Of a DNA stretch of 64,000 nt, positions 1-8,766 are shown one piece after another. This DNA is from Cognatishimia sp. F0-27 (GTDB taxonomy: Bacteria > Pseudomonadota > Alphaproteobacteria > Rhodobacterales > Rhodobacteraceae). The translations under genes were made by a program, and so were the position numbers. A model generated the notes under the pieces. The model did no database searches, was not told the DNA's origin, and saw only the letters and a list, made by a program, of their open reading frames with translations. How positions within the stretch are numbered: position 1 is the first letter of the stretch; the number at the start of each line of letters is the position of its first letter. The stretch spans positions 1 to 64,000 of the forward strand of contig NZ_JAFMPQ010000012.1 of assembly GCF_020667845.1 (NCBI RefSeq), in the 5' to 3' direction.

Positions 1-97
1 CGACATGATCCGGCGCACCGCAAACGGCAGAAACACCGCCGCTGAAGCCCTCGGACACAGAGAGTTCTCAATGACAAAACTCTACAGATCCGCGTGA
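1..97 (+). CDS. C-terminal fragment of a probable tyrosine recombinase (phage integrase family)
   Basis: Only the last 31 codons are in the window. They end in a stretch where LGH is followed by S, T and then Y ([12 protein letters not shown]), which lines up with the LGHxxxxxTxxY box of tyrosine recombinases; the Tyr is the expected nucleophile. The protein ends three residues after that Tyr, which is short but seen in the family. The TGA at 95-97 overlaps a possible GTG start of the next gene. I also considered a Fis-type helix-turn-helix, but the spacing between LG and LYR is two to three residues too long. The identification rests on one motif, so it is tentative. Confidence 0.45.
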   Translation, partial: DMIRRTANGRNTAAEALGHREFSMTKLYRSA

Positions 98-105
98 GGG
101 GTCCG

Positions 106-1125
106 ATGCAGGGTGCGGATGACGGTGCCTTCTTGCCTCTGAGCGAGGCAGAAGACTTGATGGAGCGCGCGTTTGTGGCGCATGGGGTTCCCGAGGAGAC
201 GGCGCGGTCTGTCGCCCGCGCCCTTGTGGCGGCTGAAGCGGAGGGACAGGTCGGGCATGGGTTCTCCCGGCTGGGTGACTACATCGCGCAAGTCAAAACC
301 GGCAAGGTGATCGGTCACGCCATGCCGGTCATCACGCGGCCCAAGCCAGCGATCGTGCATGTGGATGCCGGTTTTGGTTTCGCCTATCCAGCGATGGAGG
401 CCGGGATCGACGCCGCTGTTGAAACCGCGCAGGATTTGGGTGCGGCCTTTGTTGCGATCCACCGCTCCCATCACTGCGGTGCATTGTCGCTACAGGTGGA
501 GCGCGCAGCCAAGCAGGGCGTCGCGGCGATGATGGTTGCCAATTCGCCGCCTGCCATCGCGCCCTGGGGTGCGCGTGATCCGCTTTTCGGAACCAATCCC
601 ATAGCATTTGCAGCGCCCCGGGCGAAAGGAGCGCCGCTTGTCATCGACCTGTCGCTCAGCGTTGTGGCGCGCGGCAAGGTCATGAACGCGCACAAGGCGG
701 GAGCCGATATCCCGGAAGGGTGGGCGCTCGATGCGGAAGGGCGTCCGACGACCGATCCCAAGGCGGCGCTCGATGGCTCGATGGTTCCGATTGGTGGCGC
801 CAAGGGAACAGCCTTGGCATTGATGGTCGAGGTGCTTTCTGCGGCCATGACCGGCGCCAATTTCAGCGCAGATGCCGGGTCCTTTTTTTCGGGCGAGGGC
901 GCGCGGCCGGGTGTTGGCCAGTTCATCACCCTCTGGTCTCCACCGGAAGGGGCGGACAGGTTCGGCGAACGCATGGAAACCCTTCTTGGCCGGATTGCCG
1001 AGATGGAGGGGACACGATTGCCGGGCGCTCGCAGGGCCGAAGCAATAGCACGCGCCCTGTCGGATGGCGTGTTCGTGCCAAAACGCTATCTCGAGCTGGC
1101 GCGGGACCTCGCAGCAGGCGGCTGA
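106..1125 (+). CDS. Ldh2-family (malate/L-lactate/sulfolactate type) dehydrogenase
   Basis: A 339-residue cytoplasmic NAD(P)-dependent oxidoreductase of the Ldh_2/MDH2 fold, unrelated to classical Rossmann lactate dehydrogenases. Support: length typical for the family (330-360), an N-terminal helical segment, the SHHCGAL motif near residue 125 that carries the family's catalytic His, then ANSPPAIAPWG and FGTNPIAFA, and a late GGAKGTALALMVE segment, all characteristic. Family members act on malate, L-lactate, sulfolactate, ureidoglycolate or imine substrates; the sequence alone does not choose between them. ATG at 106 is preferred because GAGGGG lies just upstream; a GTG at 94 would overlap the upstream stop codon. 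It stands alone, with a hairpin about 40 bases after its stop. Confidence 0.85.
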   Translation: MQGADDGAFLPLSEAEDLMERAFVAHGVPEETARSVARALVAAEAEGQVGHGFSRLGDYIAQVKTGKVIGHAMPVITRPKPAIVHVDAGFGFAYPAMEAGIDAAVETAQDLGAAFVAIHRSHHCGALSLQVERAAKQGVAAMMVANSPPAIAPWGARDPLFGTNPIAFAAPRAKGAPLVIDLSLSVVARGKVMNAHKAGADIPEGWALDAEGRPTTDPKAALDGSMVPIGGAKGTALALMVEVLSAAMTGANFSADAGSFFSGEGARPGVGQFITLWSPPEGADRFGERMETLLGRIAEMEGTRLPGARRAEAIARALSDGVFVPKRYLELARDLAAGG

Positions 1126-1166
1126 CCGGCGACCAAGACCCGCCACCGAAAAGGGGCAAATGGGCT

Positions 1167-1193
1167 GGTTGGTGCTGTTCGAAGGCACCAACC
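1167..1193 (+). terminator. Possible terminator hairpin after the Ldh2-family gene
   Basis: A perfect 9-bp inverted repeat (GGTTGGTGC / GCACCAACC) with a 9-base loop lies 42 bases after the stop codon. The T-tract downstream is poor (TTGTTT about ten bases later), so this may be a weak or Rho-assisted terminator. Confidence 0.4.
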
Positions 1194-1954
1194 GACCACA
1201 TTGTTTAAAAAGGTCAGACCGCGTGCACCGCAAGGCCCGGTCGTCAAGAACCACCCGCCTTGTTCCAAATTGCGTCCTGTCTGCGAAATGCGTGAAACCG
1301 GTCATGGGCACGATCTTCGATCAGATCGGCCTCAAACAGGCTCCCATGGTAGACCGCGGAGCCGGTCTGCTCTCCTCGCGCGGCAACTGTAACGCAGTGC
1401 GATGGCCCCCAGGTGCGACCAGACGCAGTAGGCGGAGGTCGATTTTGTCCATGCGGCGGAAATCGGAGTATCGATCGCATCGCTCCAATTTTTTTGACGC
1501 GGATCCCGATCAAAGCGAGCGTGACGCAGACATCCATCCTCCAACGGCGGAACATGCGCTCACGCGCCTGCTTGGTGATTGGCCCCAGCGACACAGCGCG
1601 CGGTGGTCGTATGATGACATGCTGCAAGCGCTTCGGCCGATCATGTCGGGGACCTCGGCTTGCCAATCCGTCACGTAGGATGCCTTCGGAGGCTATGTCA
1701 TATGTCATTGTCGACAGAAAAGAGCAATTTTCACATTAATGACAGAGGCTTGCATGCCGAACTTGATCCGACCTTGCCGACCGGGAAAAGATCGCGCATC
1801 TCGGCGGAGATCGATGCGGTGGCACCGGGGACATGTCACCGACCCTGTCTCAAGACCAAGGGTGTTGCCCTCGCAAACAGGTCATGCGGAGTGGATGTCG
1901 GGGACCGTCTGGCCAACCGGTTTTCGCATCGGGTCGGTGACCGTTCCAAAGGCG
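1194..1954. other. Gene-free stretch between the dehydrogenase and the paaX-like gene
   Basis: About 760 bases with no reading frame that I can recognise on either strand. Frames of 100-150 codons exist but have unnatural compositions (rich in Arg, Pro, Ser and Cys) and no family motif. It lies beside a recombinase tail, so it may be decayed accessory DNA, but no inverted terminal repeats or transposase remnants were seen. Confidence 0.5.
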
Positions 1955-2761
1955 TCAGCACAGCGAACCCAACGCCTCGATCTGCTTGGGTGTCAGGCGA
2001 GGAAGGCTGGCGAGCAATGCCCGCGCGCGGGCGCGACACGCCGGACCCTGCCAGCCCTTCGGGAACACAAAGTCCGGCAGGGTCGGTTGACGCAACACTA
2101 GCCGCCGCCATTCATGCAGAACCAGCAGACGGGCAACCGCAGACGCGCTTGCGTTCTGGTGTTCAGCAGTCGCTGCGCGCCAAGCGGCAACCGCTTCGAG
2201 CAGTGTCAGCAGCGCGCGGGACTGCTCGACAAGCGCTTTTGGGCAGACCTTCGCACGTATCCAGGCAGGCACCGGCTCAGAGGGCGCCAGCAAGAGTGAT
2301 AACACCCCTGCGTCCTCTGCCGGGCGCGGTGACAGCGCGGATGTTGCAGAAAGCGTGACGGCGGCGCTTGTCAGCGCGTCCGGTGGCGTTGCGCTGGGAT
2401 CCCAGAGAAGCACAAAAGCCTCTTCGGCAAGTGCCGTGCCACTGTAGATCCGCGGACTGGCGCGACGGCTTTCACGGTGCCCGGTTTCTGTGAGACGATA
2501 GAAGCCGCGACGCCCTTCGCGCGTGCTTTCGATCCAACCATCCTTGCGCAACCGATGCAGCGACACGCGCAGCGCCTCGGGTTTGACGCCAAACGGCTCT
2601 GTCATCCGTCCGAGCGCGGCGCCGCTCAGACGTGCATCGGGGCTTTGCGCCACGTCGCCGAACAGGCTCACAAGCAGGGACCAGACGCGTGGTGTGTCTC
2701 GGGCGGCCAACAGGGCGGCGATATCGGGCGGAGGGGCGGGCATCGCGCCGGACCGGGTCAC
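1955..2761 (-). CDS. paaX: PaaX-like transcriptional regulator of phenylacetate catabolism
   Basis: A 268-residue DNA-binding regulator of the PaaX family, which represses paa genes and is released by phenylacetyl-CoA in characterised systems. Residues about 25-100 give the PaaX winged-helix signature: SLLVSLFGD, then PFGVKPEALRVSLHRLRKDGW, and REGRRGFYRLTETG. The C-terminal part has the family segment LLVLHEWRRLVLRQPTLP. The GTG start at 2761 overlaps the paaZ stop by four bases, pointing to translational coupling; an ATG at 2743 is the alternative. Family and neighbourhood agree. It is odd that a TetR regulator is also present in the same cluster, so control may be shared. Confidence 0.85.
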   Translation of the reverse strand: MTRSGAMPAPPPDIAALLAARDTPRVWSLLVSLFGDVAQSPDARLSGAALGRMTEPFGVKPEALRVSLHRLRKDGWIESTREGRRGFYRLTETGHRESRRASPRIYSGTALAEEAFVLLWDPSATPPDALTSAAVTLSATSALSPRPAEDAGVLSLLLAPSEPVPAWIRAKVCPKALVEQSRALLTLLEAVAAWRAATAEHQNASASAVARLLVLHEWRRLVLRQPTLPDFVFPKGWQGPACRARARALLASLPRLTPKQIEALGSLC

Positions 2762-4794
2762 GCGGCGGGGGTGTCGAACGCGTTCATCGTCAGAAGCTCG
2801 TATTCTGCAACAGGCTCCGCGTTCTGGTTTTTGATCTTCACATGCCAGCGGACTTCACCATAGGCCGGGTTGCGAGGCGTCTTGGACATCACGGTCAGCA
2901 GGACGGAAACGGAATCCCCGGGCGATACGGGCTTCAGGAAGCGCAGCGCATCAAGACCGGTATTGGCCAGAACAGGGCCTTCTTCCGGGTGGACAAACAG
3001 GCCGGCGGCAAAGCTCAGAAGCAGGTAACCATGCGCGACACGCCCCGGGAAGAACGGGTTTCGTGCCGCTGCGGCGTCGTCCATATGGGCGTAAAACGTA
3101 TCGCCGGTAAAATGCGCGAAGGTCTCGATATCGTCGAGCGTCACCGTGCGGGCCTCGGTTTCAAGCGTTTCGCCGATGTGCAGCGCGTCAAAGCCCCTGG
3201 TGAAGGGATGCGCGGGTGCGGGAACCGGTGTCGCGCCGGGCACGTGACGTCCCGTGATGGCCCGCAGCATGTCCGGGCTGCCTTGCACGGCCGTGCGTTG
3301 CATGTAGTGCAGGACCGCTCGGATGCCGCCAAGTTCTTCGCCGCCGCCCGCGCGCCCCGGACCGCCGTGGATCATGTGAGGCAGCGGGGCGCCATGGCCC
3401 GAGCCTGCTTTCATCGTGGTGCGATCCGCCAGGTAGATGCGGCCATGACACGCCGCCGCCCCAAGCGTGACGGTTCGGGCCACTTCGGGGTCATGCGTGA
3501 TCAACGACGCCACCAGAGAGCCTTGACCGCGATTGGCCAATGCCACCGCGTGATCCAGATCGCGATAGGGCATGAGGGTTGCGACAGGACCGAACGCTTC
3601 GGTTTCATGGACGAGATGCGCCGCGTCGGGATCGCGGCAGAAAAAGAGCAGCGGCGCGAAAAAGGCGCCACCCGGCACTGGCGGCGGCGCATCCGGGTCG
3701 CCAAAGACGCAGGCCGCTTCGCTTGCGATCAGCGCCGCCTTGGCGCGCACGTCGGCGCATTGCGCGCTCGAAACCAGCGGCCCCATATCCGTTTCCGGAT
3801 CGTCAGCTGCGCCAATCGTGATCCGCGACAGCCGTGCGCACAGTGCGGTGATGACGGGGTCGATGGCGTCAGCCGGCACGAGGATCCGTCGGATCGCGGT
3901 GCACTTCTGGCCCGCCTTCACGGTCATTTCGCGGATCACTTCCGACACGAAGAGATCAAACTCGGGGGCATCCGGGGGCACGTCCGGCCCGAGGATCGTG
4001 GCGTTGAGGCTGTCTTGTTCGGCGCTGAAACGCGTGGCTTCGCGCTGGATCGCCGGGGTGCTGCGCAGCCGGGCGGCGGTCTCGGCCGAGCCGGTGAAAC
4101 TGATCACGTCTTGCCCTGACACGTGGTCGAGCATGTCACCGATCCCACCACAGACAAGTTGCAATGCGCCGTCGGGAACATGTCCGCTGTCGAGCATGAT
4201 CCGCACCGCCAACTCGGTCACGTGGCAGGTCGCCGTGGCTGGCTTCACAATGGCCGGCATACCCGCAAGCCAGGTCGGCGCGAGCTTTTCGAGCATCCCC
4301 CAGACCGGAAAGTTGAACGCGTTGATATGGATGGCGGCACCGCGCAACGGGGTGCAGATATGTTGCCCCACAAAGGAGCCGTCCCGCGACAGTGCTTCGA
4401 CGGGGCCGTCAACATAGACCGTGGCATCGGGCATCTCGCGCCGGGCTTTCGAGGCAAACACGAACAGCGTGCCTATGCCGCCATCGATGTCGAAGGCGTG
4501 GTCCCGCAGGGTTGCCCCGGTGGAAAAACTCAGATCGTAAAGCGCTTGCTTGTTCGCATCGAGATGCTGTGCGAGGGCCTTGATCATCCGGGCCCGGTCA
4601 TGAAACGACAATTGTCGTAGCGCCGGACCGCCAACCTCGCGGGCGTGGCGCAGGATACCGGCCGTGTCCAGCGACCCGTGCCCGGCCCGTGCAAGCTGCC
4701 TGCCGGTCGCGGCATCGTGGATCGGGCGCGCCTCCGCATCTGGCGGGCACCATGCCCCGATCAGATAGCTCGATACATCCCTGATCTCTGTCAT
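2758..4794 (-). CDS. paaZ: Bifunctional PaaZ: oxepin-CoA hydrolase / 3-oxo-5,6-dehydrosuberyl-CoA semialdehyde dehydrogenase
   Basis: A 678-residue fusion that hydrolyses the oxepin-CoA ring and oxidises the resulting aldehyde with NADP in the aerobic phenylacetyl-CoA pathway. Residues 1-520 are an aldehyde dehydrogenase: the nucleophile Cys sits in GQKCTAIRRIL and the coenzyme region is ISFTGSAETA. Residues about 530-678 are a MaoC/hotdog R-hydratase with FTGDTFYAHMDD, giving the Asp and His of the hydratase site. The frame extends to an ATG at 4836 that lacks a Shine-Dalgarno sequence; the ATG at 4794 has GGAG about ten bases upstream and places the N-terminus at the usual SSYLxGxW segment, so I chose it. 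It is divergent from paaI and probably co-transcribed with the paaX-like gene. Confidence 0.95.
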   Translation of the reverse strand: MTEIRDVSSYLIGAWCPPDAEARPIHDAATGRQLARAGHGSLDTAGILRHAREVGGPALRQLSFHDRARMIKALAQHLDANKQALYDLSFSTGATLRDHAFDIDGGIGTLFVFASKARREMPDATVYVDGPVEALSRDGSFVGQHICTPLRGAAIHINAFNFPVWGMLEKLAPTWLAGMPAIVKPATATCHVTELAVRIMLDSGHVPDGALQLVCGGIGDMLDHVSGQDVISFTGSAETAARLRSTPAIQREATRFSAEQDSLNATILGPDVPPDAPEFDLFVSEVIREMTVKAGQKCTAIRRILVPADAIDPVITALCARLSRITIGAADDPETDMGPLVSSAQCADVRAKAALIASEAACVFGDPDAPPPVPGGAFFAPLLFFCRDPDAAHLVHETEAFGPVATLMPYRDLDHAVALANRGQGSLVASLITHDPEVARTVTLGAAACHGRIYLADRTTMKAGSGHGAPLPHMIHGGPGRAGGGEELGGIRAVLHYMQRTAVQGSPDMLRAITGRHVPGATPVPAPAHPFTRGFDALHIGETLETEARTVTLDDIETFAHFTGDTFYAHMDDAAAARNPFFPGRVAHGYLLLSFAAGLFVHPEEGPVLANTGLDALRFLKPVSPGDSVSVLLTVMSKTPRNPAYGEVRWHVKIKNQNAEPVAEYELLTMNAFDTPAA

Positions 4795-4849
4795 CGCAAC
4801 CTGCTCCGCCAATTGGGTCTTTTCCGGGCCTGTCATCTTGTTATCAATG

Positions 4850-4863
4850 ACCGACCGGTTGGT
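4850..4863. promoter_or_regulatory. 14-bp palindrome, probable TetR/PaaR operator between paaZ and paaI
   Basis: ACCGACCGGTTGGT is palindromic with one mismatch (ideal ACCGACCGGTCGGT). It sits in the divergent paaZ-paaI control region, in a cluster that encodes a TetR-family regulator. Similar ACCGACC/GGTCGGT palindromes are, from memory, described for TetR regulators of CoA-ester catabolism including PaaR of Burkholderia; I could not check this. Confidence 0.55.
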
Positions 4864-5017
4864 TTATGCAAGTCTGACATGGCGGATCATTCCTCGACCA
4901 GCGGGTTTTTAGGGATTGGGACGGAGTGGTGGAAATAATGAGATTTCAAATGCCTGCACGGCAAAGCGTGATGTATTGCCCCGCTGTCGGTGCGCCGGTC
5001 GGCGGAACCTGCGCCAG

Positions 5018-5443
5018 ATGACGCCGAAAGAGCGTGCAACGCGCGCGGCCGCCGCGATGTGGGAGACGGATGCCGCGTCGCAATGGATGGGCATGCATCT
5101 GGACGCGGTGGACGAGGGCACGGCGGAAATGTCCCTCACGGTTGCCGCGCATCACTGCAACGGGCATGGCACCTGCCATGGCGGCGTTTCGTTTGCGCTT
5201 GCCGACAGCGCCTTTGCCTTTGCCTGCAACAGCCGCAACCAGATCAGCGTGGCCCAGATCAACAGCATCACCTATCTGGCGCCCGCCCGGAAGGGCGATG
5301 TCTTGACCGCTTGCGCGCGCGAAGTGTCGCTGAGCGGTCGGTCGGGGATCTATGACGTGTGCGTGCGCAACCAGGACGGAATCGTGATCGCGCAATTTCG
5401 GGGGCATTCGCGGGCGCTTCGGGGTCAGCTCTTTGCAGAGTGA
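5018..5443 (+). CDS. paaI: PaaI hydroxyphenylacetyl-CoA thioesterase
   Basis: A 141-residue hotdog-fold thioesterase that hydrolyses phenylacetyl-CoA-type esters and recovers CoA when the pathway stalls. The family signature is clear: HGTCHGGVSFALADSAFAFA at residues about 50-70, with the catalytic Asp inside ALADSAFA, followed by SITYLAPARKGDVL. The frame is open upstream to 4916, but the region before ATG 5018 has no hotdog similarity and PaaI proteins are about 140 residues. First gene of a rightward group followed by paaK and a TetR regulator. Confidence 0.9.
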   Translation: MTPKERATRAAAAMWETDAASQWMGMHLDAVDEGTAEMSLTVAAHHCNGHGTCHGGVSFALADSAFAFACNSRNQISVAQINSITYLAPARKGDVLTACAREVSLSGRSGIYDVCVRNQDGIVIAQFRGHSRALRGQLFAE

Positions 5444-5628
5444 CGAGGCCGGTTCCTGTGGCGGGCGCCGCCGCGACCCGATGCCGGAAAGCGCCACCGC
5501 GCGTGAAAAAGCGGGTCACACCCGATATTCCCGGCTGGCCCCGCCAGCCGCGCTGCGCATAGCATGACAGTCACGATGCGAGGGCGCGCAGAAGCCCGGC
5601 TTTGACCAGAACAGAGGGAGGTCCGGAT

Positions 5629-6939
5629 ATGGAAGATCTCAGCCCGAGACCGGGCGATCTTGACCCGATCGAAACAGCGTCGATTGACGAGATACGCGCG
5701 CTGCAACTGGACCGCATGCAATGGTCACTGCGCCATGCCTATAATTCCGTGCCCCATTATCGGGCACGGTTCGACGCGGCCGGGGTGCATCCCGACGACC
5801 TCCGCGATCTGAAAGACCTGGCCCGGTTTCCCTTCACGCATAAGTCCGACCTGCGCGACAATTATCCGTTCGGGCTGTTTGCCGTGCCGCGTGAGCGCAT
5901 CACGCGGCTGCACGCGTCCTCGGGGACGACCGGCAAGCCGACCGTGGTCGGGTATACCAAGAACGACATCGACCTCTGGGCGGATGTGGTGGCCCGCTCC
6001 TTGCGGGCGGCGGGGTTGCGCGCGGGGGATGTGGTGCACAATGCCTATGGCTACGGGCTGTTCACCGGAGGATTGGGTGCGCATTACGGCATTGAGCGTC
6101 TGGGCGGCACGGTGGTCCCGATGGGCGGGGGGCAGACCGAGCGCCAGATTTCCCTGATCGAGGATTTTTCGCCGCGCGGCATTCTCGTAACTCCGTCCTA
6201 TATGCTCAACATCCTTGAGGCTTTCCGGGCGCAAGGGAAGGACCCGCGCGAGACGGCGCTGGCGGTGGGCGTGTTTGGCGCCGAGCCATGGACCAACGCA
6301 TTGCGCGCGGAGATCGAGGACGCCTTCGACATGCACGCGGTCGATATCTACGGGCTGTCCGAAGTGATCGGGCCCGGAGTGGCCAATGAATGCGTCGAAA
6401 CCAAGGACGGGCTGCATATCTGGGAAGACCACTTCTATCCTGAAATCATCGACCCGGAGACCGGCGCCGTGCTCGAAGACGGGCAGGAGGGCGAGCTTGT
6501 CTTTACCACGCTCACCAAGGAGGGCATGCCGATCATCCGCTATCGCACGCGCGATCTGACACGGCTGATGCCGGGAACCGCGCGCTCCATGCGGCGGATG
6601 GAAAAGATCACCGGGCGCAGCGACGACATGATCATCCTGCGTGGGGTCAACGTCTTCCCGACCCAGATCGAGGAACGCGTGATGGCAACCGACGGGCTGG
6701 CACCCCATTTCCAGATCGAACTGGTCAAGGACGGACGACTTGATGCGATGCGGGTGCATGTGGAGGCAGACCCGGCATCCGCCGATCCCGAAAGCCGCGC
6801 GCGTCTCGGCGCGGAGCTGCGCCACCACATCAAATCCCTGATTGGCATCTCTGTCGAGGCGGTGGTGGGGGCGCCGGGGTCCGTGCCCCGCAGCCAAGGC
6901 AAAGCGGTGCGTGTGGTCGACAATCGCGACACAGGCTGA
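5629..6939 (+). CDS. paaK: Phenylacetate-CoA ligase
   Basis: A 436-residue AMP-forming ligase that activates phenylacetate to phenylacetyl-CoA, the first step of the pathway. Seen: the P-loop-like SSGTTGKPTVVGYT near residue 100, the adenylate motif DIYGLSEVIGPG, an R-T-R-D-L motif, and the C-terminal GRSDDMIILRGVNVFPTQIE hinge, all typical of PaaK. ATG 5629 has a strong GGGAGG eight bases upstream; ORF extension to 5602 is not needed. 185 bases separate it from paaI, and the TetR gene follows after four bases. Confidence 0.96.
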   Translation: MEDLSPRPGDLDPIETASIDEIRALQLDRMQWSLRHAYNSVPHYRARFDAAGVHPDDLRDLKDLARFPFTHKSDLRDNYPFGLFAVPRERITRLHASSGTTGKPTVVGYTKNDIDLWADVVARSLRAAGLRAGDVVHNAYGYGLFTGGLGAHYGIERLGGTVVPMGGGQTERQISLIEDFSPRGILVTPSYMLNILEAFRAQGKDPRETALAVGVFGAEPWTNALRAEIEDAFDMHAVDIYGLSEVIGPGVANECVETKDGLHIWEDHFYPEIIDPETGAVLEDGQEGELVFTTLTKEGMPIIRYRTRDLTRLMPGTARSMRRMEKITGRSDDMIILRGVNVFPTQIEERVMATDGLAPHFQIELVKDGRLDAMRVHVEADPASADPESRARLGAELRHHIKSLIGISVEAVVGAPGSVPRSQGKAVRVVDNRDTG

Positions 6940-6943
6940 CGCG

Positions 6944-7537
6944 ATGGCGCGCACGATCTCGGCGGATCATGACGCAAAACGGGGGCGGATCCTCAAAGCC
7001 GCCGCGCACAGCTTTGCCGCGCACGGACTGGCCGGAACGTCCATGGCGCGGATCGCGGCAGAGTGCCGTTTGTCCAAGGCGACGCTCTATCACTACTATG
7101 ACAGCAAGGACGCACTGCTTTTTGATATCCTCGACGGGTATCTCTCTGCGCTGCGCGACCGGTTGATCTGGCTGTCGGTGGAGGACCTGAGCCCGCAGGA
7201 AGCGTTGCGGCGCATGGTTGGAGAGATCCTGCTGGCCTTCGACGGGAGGGACGCGGAGCAAACGGTGTATCGCGAAGCACGCAGCGCCTTGCCGCGGGAG
7301 AAGCAGGACATCCTTCAAAGCTATGTGGCCGATACGGAGGCCCAGCTTGGCCGCGTGCTGTCGCGCTGCGCGCCAACGCTGGAACAGGACGCAGAGCAAC
7401 GGCGTGCCGTGAGCCGGCTGGCATTTTCCATGCTGACGAGCTTTGCGCAATGGGCGCCGCAGGCCGACGCCGACGCACGCGCGCGCCACGCGGACCTTGT
7501 GACGCGCTTGATGCTGGGCGGGGTTGGCGCGCTCTAG
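6944..7537 (+). CDS. TetR/AcrR-family regulator, probable PaaR
   Basis: A 197-residue TetR-family repressor. The N-terminal helix-turn-helix is plain (ILKAAAHSFAAHGLAGTSMARIAAE, then LSKATLYHYYDSKDAL, residues about 14-60); the C-terminal ligand domain is helical and undiagnostic. It starts four bases after paaK and is certainly co-transcribed with it. By context it is the PaaR type that senses phenylacetyl-CoA and may bind the palindrome at 4850-4863; function is inferred from position. Symbol left blank because sequence alone does not separate PaaR from other TetR proteins. Confidence 0.88.
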   Translation: MARTISADHDAKRGRILKAAAHSFAAHGLAGTSMARIAAECRLSKATLYHYYDSKDALLFDILDGYLSALRDRLIWLSVEDLSPQEALRRMVGEILLAFDGRDAEQTVYREARSALPREKQDILQSYVADTEAQLGRVLSRCAPTLEQDAEQRRAVSRLAFSMLTSFAQWAPQADADARARHADLVTRLMLGGVGAL

Positions 7538-7686
7538 GCTGGCGTTGCGGGGGGCGACGGTCGCGTTCGGACAGTGGGTGTAGACGGCTGTGGGCCCGTT
7601 GTCGGGAAGCGGTATGCGCGCGACCAACTCACCGGTTTTGCGGGAGGGCTCGACGCATGGCGCGGCAAGGCTGGCACGGTTGCGCG

Positions 7687-8754
7687 TCAATGCAGGTCGT
7701 AATCCACCACGACCCGGGCGCTCATCGGATAGGACTGACAGGACAGCCTGTAGCCTTGCGCCACCTCGTAATCTTCGAGCGCATGGTTTGCCACCATCTC
7801 GACCTCGCCTTCGAGAACCTTGCATTTGCAGGTCGAACAGACCCCTGCCGTGCAGGAGAACGGCGGATCAAGCGAGGCGTCGATGGCCGCTTGCAGGATC
7901 GAGCTGTCACGAGTGGTTTCGATCGTCCGCCGGGCGCCGTCGATGATCACGTCGAGCCGCGTTGGCTTTGCTTCACCCGCATTTTGGGCTGTTGCGCGTT
8001 TCGGCAATCGTCCGGGCTGCCCCGATGCAAACAGCTCGAACTTGATTTGTGCGTCGGTGAGCCCATGGGCACGCAACGCCGCCGCGATGCCCAGCATCAT
8101 CGGTTCCGGGCCGCAGATAAAGGCCACGTCGACGGCAGAAACGTCGATCCAGTGCTCGAACAAGGCGGCGCATTTTGCTTCGTCCACCCGCCCGTGAAAA
8201 AGCTCGATCTCCTGCGCGTCGCTTTCCAGCACATGGATCACGGAAAACCGCCCCATGTAGCGGTTCTTCAGGTCTTCAAGCTCTTCGCGAAACATGATCG
8301 TGTGAACGCCACGATTGGCGTAGACCAGCGTGAACCGTGCATTTGGTTCGGCATCGAGCGTCGTCTTGATGATCGACAGGATCGGCGTGATCCCGGACCC
8401 CCCTGCAAAACCCAGATACTGGCGCGCCGAGTCCGGGTCCAGCGCCGTGTGGAACGCGCCCATCGGTTCCATCGCTTCCAGAACCATGCCGGGGGCAAGC
8501 GTGTCATTGGCCCAGCTTGAAAACGCCCCGTCGGCAACACGCTTGATGCCGACCTGAAGCGTGTTTTCCTGCACGCCCGAGCAGATCGAGTAGGAGCGGC
8601 GGATTTCGGTGCCATCAAAATCCCGCCGAAACGTCAGATACTGGCCTTGGGTGAAACGGAAATCGCCGCTCTCCACAGGGCGCAGCGTGACAACCACGGC
8701 ATCGCGGATCGTTTTGCGCACATCGGTCACTTCAAGGGGGTGAAAGCGGGGCAT
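7687..8754 (-). CDS. paaE: PaaE: reductase subunit of the phenylacetyl-CoA 1,2-epoxidase
   Basis: A 355-residue electron-transfer protein that passes electrons from NADPH through FAD and a [2Fe-2S] cluster to the PaaA diiron site. N-terminal FAD domain with RRSYSICSG, NAD(P) domain with GFAGGSGITPILSII and ICGPEPMM, and a C-terminal plant-type ferredoxin domain with CTAGVCSTCKC and a later Cys in LSCQSYP that supply four cluster ligands. The length is that of E. coli PaaE. Last gene of the leftward paaJABCDE operon, 12 bases after paaD; converges with the TetR gene. Confidence 0.96.
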   Translation of the reverse strand: MPRFHPLEVTDVRKTIRDAVVVTLRPVESGDFRFTQGQYLTFRRDFDGTEIRRSYSICSGVQENTLQVGIKRVADGAFSSWANDTLAPGMVLEAMEPMGAFHTALDPDSARQYLGFAGGSGITPILSIIKTTLDAEPNARFTLVYANRGVHTIMFREELEDLKNRYMGRFSVIHVLESDAQEIELFHGRVDEAKCAALFEHWIDVSAVDVAFICGPEPMMLGIAAALRAHGLTDAQIKFELFASGQPGRLPKRATAQNAGEAKPTRLDVIIDGARRTIETTRDSSILQAAIDASLDPPFSCTAGVCSTCKCKVLEGEVEMVANHALEDYEVAQGYRLSCQSYPMSARVVVDYDLH

Positions 8755-8766
8755 GGCAGGTCTCGG

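Noticed and set aside
1-97. Fis-type helix-turn-helix at the left edge
   Set aside because: The spacing between the ALG and LYR elements is too long for Fis; the LGHxxxxxTxxY pattern of tyrosine recombinases fits without gaps.
1244-1708. 154-codon leftward frame in the gap before paaX as a broken transposase
   Set aside because: No DDE motif, no terminal repeats and no match to any transposase family that I know.
2632-4119. 495-codon frame opposite paaZ
   Set aside because: Shadow of paaZ with no recognisable domain or ribosome-binding site.
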